This document shows, piece after piece, positions 14,319-15,697 of a DNA stretch of 15,697 bases. Each line of letters begins with the position of its first letter. Within the stretch, counting starts at the first letter, position 1. The position numbers and the translations under genes were made by a program. The notes beneath the pieces were generated by a model. That model searched no databases and was not told the DNA's origin. It saw only the letters and a list, made by a program, of their open reading frames with translations. Origin of the DNA: Spirochaetales bacterium (GTDB lineage: Bacteria; Spirochaetota; Spirochaetia; ARS1246); the NCBI GenBank assembly GCA_018644745.1, contig JABGPX010000302.1, positions 1 through 15,697 of the forward strand, in the 5' to 3' direction.

Positions 14319-15067
14319 TCGTCTTCGGCGCCGCCTGCGATCACGTATTTTAGCGCGTTCTCCACGTCCATTATAAAACTGGTGTTTGGAAATTCTGACT
14401 GGATTATTCTGAGCTGCTCAATTTGGCTTTCTTTGTTTGTATCGTTTACCGCGATGTGAAGGAGCCTCGCCACCGCGACATCCTCTTCCTTCAGAGATAC
14501 ATACGCGGTGCGTACATATTGTTCCCTTACAGTGAAGGTGTCGGGGATATTCCATCGTACGGCAAAGTAGGATTCATATTTCTTGTCCTGGATTACACCG
14601 ACAATCTGCCGGACAAAGACCTTTTCATTCGGCAGCAGGTTGGCGGCCGACGGCTGAGAGTAAAGGGCGGCATCCTGGACAATAACTCCGGGAACCGCGT
14701 CTTCCGCCAGATAATCCGTTAGGGTCCATCCCGTTGATCCATCGGACCGTTCGACCAGTGCGTAATTCCAGCTCTCTCTTCCAGCTACTTTAGAGAGCTC
14801 TTTTTTTCCCAGATAGATGAGTTTTTCTCCCTGACTCAACGGCGAAATAAATCCCTCACCCGGTTCCTTGTACAGGGAAGATCCTTCCCGGATACATACC
14901 GACGGGATGCGAATCTCTTCCTCGGCCTCAGCCGCAGGGACTTTCTCTATCTGAACTTGGGGCTGTATCTGGCCTTCTGATGTTTCTTCTGATTTTTCTA
15001 TCTTCAAGCATCCGGTTAGCGATATCAATATCAATAAACAAGCTGCTACTAATGCTATTCTCTTCAT
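14315..15067 (-). CDS. SH3-domain lipoprotein
   Basis: A 250-residue predicted lipoprotein. ATG 15067 is preferred: AGAGG (complement of 15077-15081) lies 9 bases upstream. The in-frame ATG at 15076 would directly abut the ribosome binding site. Residues 1-19 form a signal peptide ending in the good lipobox LTGC (Cys20). A short acidic linker (about 25-55) follows. A bacterial SH3-like fold then appears (about 58-120, with GSSLYKEPG, KLIYLGKKE and STGWTLTDYL), followed by a second SH3-like segment near 125-170 (ALYSQPSAANLL, VFVRQIVGV). The C-terminal third looks helical and may be a TPR-like end. SH3b domains typically bind cell-wall peptides. It is the first gene of the operon with the racemase remnant and the dehydratase, an odd mixture of envelope and catabolic functions. 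Confidence 0.8.
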   Translation of the reverse strand: MKRIALVAACLLILISLTGCLKIEKSEETSEGQIQPQVQIEKVPAAEAEEEIRIPSVCIREGSSLYKEPGEGFISPLSQGEKLIYLGKKELSKVAGRESWNYALVERSDGSTGWTLTDYLAEDAVPGVIVQDAALYSQPSAANLLPNEKVFVRQIVGVIQDKKYESYFAVRWNIPDTFTVREQYVRTAYVSLKEEDVAVARLLHIAVNDTNKESQIEQLRIIQSEFPNTSFIMDVENALKYVIAGGAEDE

Positions 15068-15096
15068 AATAATCATCCTCTAAAAGTCTATTCCTG

Positions 15097-15105
15097 ATAA
15101 TAACA
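15097..15105 (-). promoter_or_regulatory. Extended -10 promoter of the SH3 lipoprotein operon
   Basis: On the minus strand TGTTATTAT (complement of 15097-15105) is an extended -10, with TATTAT matching 5 of 6. No good -35 is seen. The start would be near 15090, with a leader of about 23 bases. An 11-base palindrome GCGGTAACCGC (15142-15152, 5-1-5) lies upstream and could be an operator. Confidence 0.4.
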
Positions 15106-15173
15106 TGACTTGTGAGGATGAATCTATCGCAGAGATGTGCCGCGGTAACCGCCGAATTGCCTTTGTTATCTTT

Positions 15174-15389
15174 TTACTGCAGACGGGTTTCGACGCTGCT
15201 GATTCGGCCCTGGTGAGAAATCATACTTCTGCGAAGGGAGTCGCCACCGCTGCTGTTTCCGTGAAACTCCGCGGGTTCCATGAAATTCGCTATCCGGCTG
15301 AGAATACTTACTCGCCGTCGTACCTTTCTTGGCGGCCGTACTTCTTCAGCTGCCTCAAGAATGTTTGCTCTCATTACTAAAACTGCCAT
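15174..15389 (-). CDS. Small basic hypothetical protein
   Basis: A 71-residue frame starting at ATG (complement of 15387-15389). GGAGG (complement of 15395-15399) lies 5 bases upstream, an optimal ribosome binding site. The protein is Arg- and Ser-rich (PPRKVRRRVSILSRIANF), without a signal peptide or membrane segment, and I recognise no family. It lies between the LuxR-type regulator and the SH3 lipoprotein, on the same strand as both. The strong ribosome binding site is the main reason to keep it over the overlapping plus-strand frame. Confidence 0.45.
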   Translation of the reverse strand: MAVLVMRANILEAAEEVRPPRKVRRRVSILSRIANFMEPAEFHGNSSGGDSLRRSMISHQGRISSVETRLQ

Positions 15390-15455
15390 ATCGTCCTCCA
15401 GATCTTTAAGTCTTATAGAGATGATAGGTCTCAGCCGGGCAGAAAGTAATCGGGA

Positions 15456-15513
15456 CTACTGAGTATTTTGCAGTGACTGGAATTTGCCCGCAGTTCTACT
15501 TAATACTGAGTAG
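15456..15513. repeat. Twin TACTGAGTA palindromes, together an inverted repeat
   Basis: The 9-base palindrome TACTGAGTA (4-1-4) occurs at 15457-15465 and again at 15504-15512, 47 bases apart. With their flanks (CTACTGAGTATT and AATACTGAGTAG) they also form a 12-base inverted repeat with one mismatch. They lie between the LuxR-type gene and the small downstream gene on the minus strand, in the latter's likely control region. Confidence 0.4.
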
Positions 15514-15528
15514 GCTGCTTAGGACGAT

Positions 15529-15547
15529 GAGCAGGATATCCTGGCTC
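15529..15547 (-). other. Short hairpin at the end of the LuxR-type gene
   Basis: GAGC-AGGATATCCT-G-GCTC forms a near-perfect inverted repeat (one bulged base) starting at the stop codon of the LuxR-type gene. No T-tract follows on the minus strand, so termination is doubtful. It may be an mRNA-end structure or an operator. Confidence 0.25.
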
Positions 15548-15697
15548 TAGGTAGTTTGATCGTCGACTAGCCGGTTTTTCATTGCGTACACCGAGGCTTC
15601 CGTGCGATTTGCAGCATTGATTTTCTCAAGGATATTTCTCACGTGGGTATTTACCGTTTTTATGCTGATGAAAAGCTTCTCGCCGATGTCCCTATTG
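15547..15697 (-). CDS. LuxR/NarL-type transcriptional regulator, C-terminal part only
   Basis: The frame enters from the right edge and encodes 49 complete residues before TAG (complement of 15547-15549). [19 protein letters not shown] followed by [15 protein letters not shown] is the recognition half of a LuxR/FixJ helix-turn-helix: [13 protein letters not shown] contains the DNA-reading helix and NRTEA the closing helix. The N-terminal part (receiver, sensor or ATP-binding module) lies outside the window, so the signal is unknown. It is on the same strand as the small gene and the SH3 lipoprotein operon and may regulate them, which is inference from position. Confidence 0.85.
   Translation of the reverse strand, partial: NRDIGEKLFISIKTVNTHVRNILEKINAANRTEASVYAMKNRLVDDQTT

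Noticed and set aside
15068..15076. Earlier ATG for the SH3 lipoprotein
   Set aside because: It abuts the ribosome binding site with no spacing; ATG 15067 has proper spacing.
15105..15380. 91-codon plus-strand frame
   Set aside because: No ribosome binding site at its ATG, and it is antisense to a frame with a strong one. The composition looks non-coding.
1..15697. CRISPR array, tRNA, rRNA, insertion sequence or phage module
   Set aside because: No regularly spaced repeats, no tRNA or rRNA signatures and no transposase or integrase motifs were seen on either strand.

Overview
The window looks like a chromosomal segment of a free-living bacterium, most likely a spirochaete of the Spirochaeta/Sediminispirochaeta type. 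This is an inference. It rests on two lipoproteins (one with a relaxed lipobox), a PilZ protein with a receiver-like front half, a large exported DUF4139 protein and an SH3 lipoprotein, together with a strongly predicted SPL-like radical SAM enzyme. No rRNA, tRNA, CRISPR array, transposase or phage gene was found, and no gene-free stretch exceeds 300 bases.

Layout, left to right. (1) 1-171: control region with stacked palindromes between direct repeats, then a consensus-like promoter. (2) A DapA/NanA-superfamily aldolase (+), whose 3' end overlaps a convergent SPL-like radical SAM gene (-). (3) A divergent intergenic region with a near-perfect Fur-type box in front of a very acidic lipoprotein (+), followed by a terminator-like structure. 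(4) A two-gene unit (+): a cytoplasmic FG-GAP/VCBS-like protein and a 3-hydroxyisobutyrate/tartronate-semialdehyde dehydrogenase family enzyme. (5) A PilZ protein (-) divergent from a Gfo/Idh/MocA oxidoreductase (+). (6) A run of + genes: an exported YD-repeat-like protein that may be leaderless, an unrecognised 261-residue protein, an SMP-30-type lactonase and a DUF4139 protein. (7) A minus-strand operon read right to left: SH3 lipoprotein, a 48-codon internally deleted aspartate/glutamate racemase, and an altronate/galactarate dehydratase (UxaA/GarD family), with 4-base ATGA overlaps at both junctions. (8) A small minus-strand ORF and the C-terminal DNA-binding end of a LuxR/NarL-type regulator.

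Five enzymes (SMP-30 lactonase, Gfo/Idh dehydrogenase, UxaA-type dehydratase, DapA-type aldolase, HIBADH-type reductase) are the classes used to catabolise sugar lactones, aldonates or aldarates to pyruvate and glycerate-level products. Here they are spread over several transcription units among unrelated envelope and signalling genes. No transporter or kinase for the pathway lies in the window, so the substrate cannot be named.

The most notable items are the racemase deletion remnant, the Fur-like box before the Asp/Glu-rich lipoprotein, the composite operator at 50-104, the cytoplasmic FG-GAP protein coupled to a dehydrogenase, and the promoter whose predicted transcription start coincides with an ATG.
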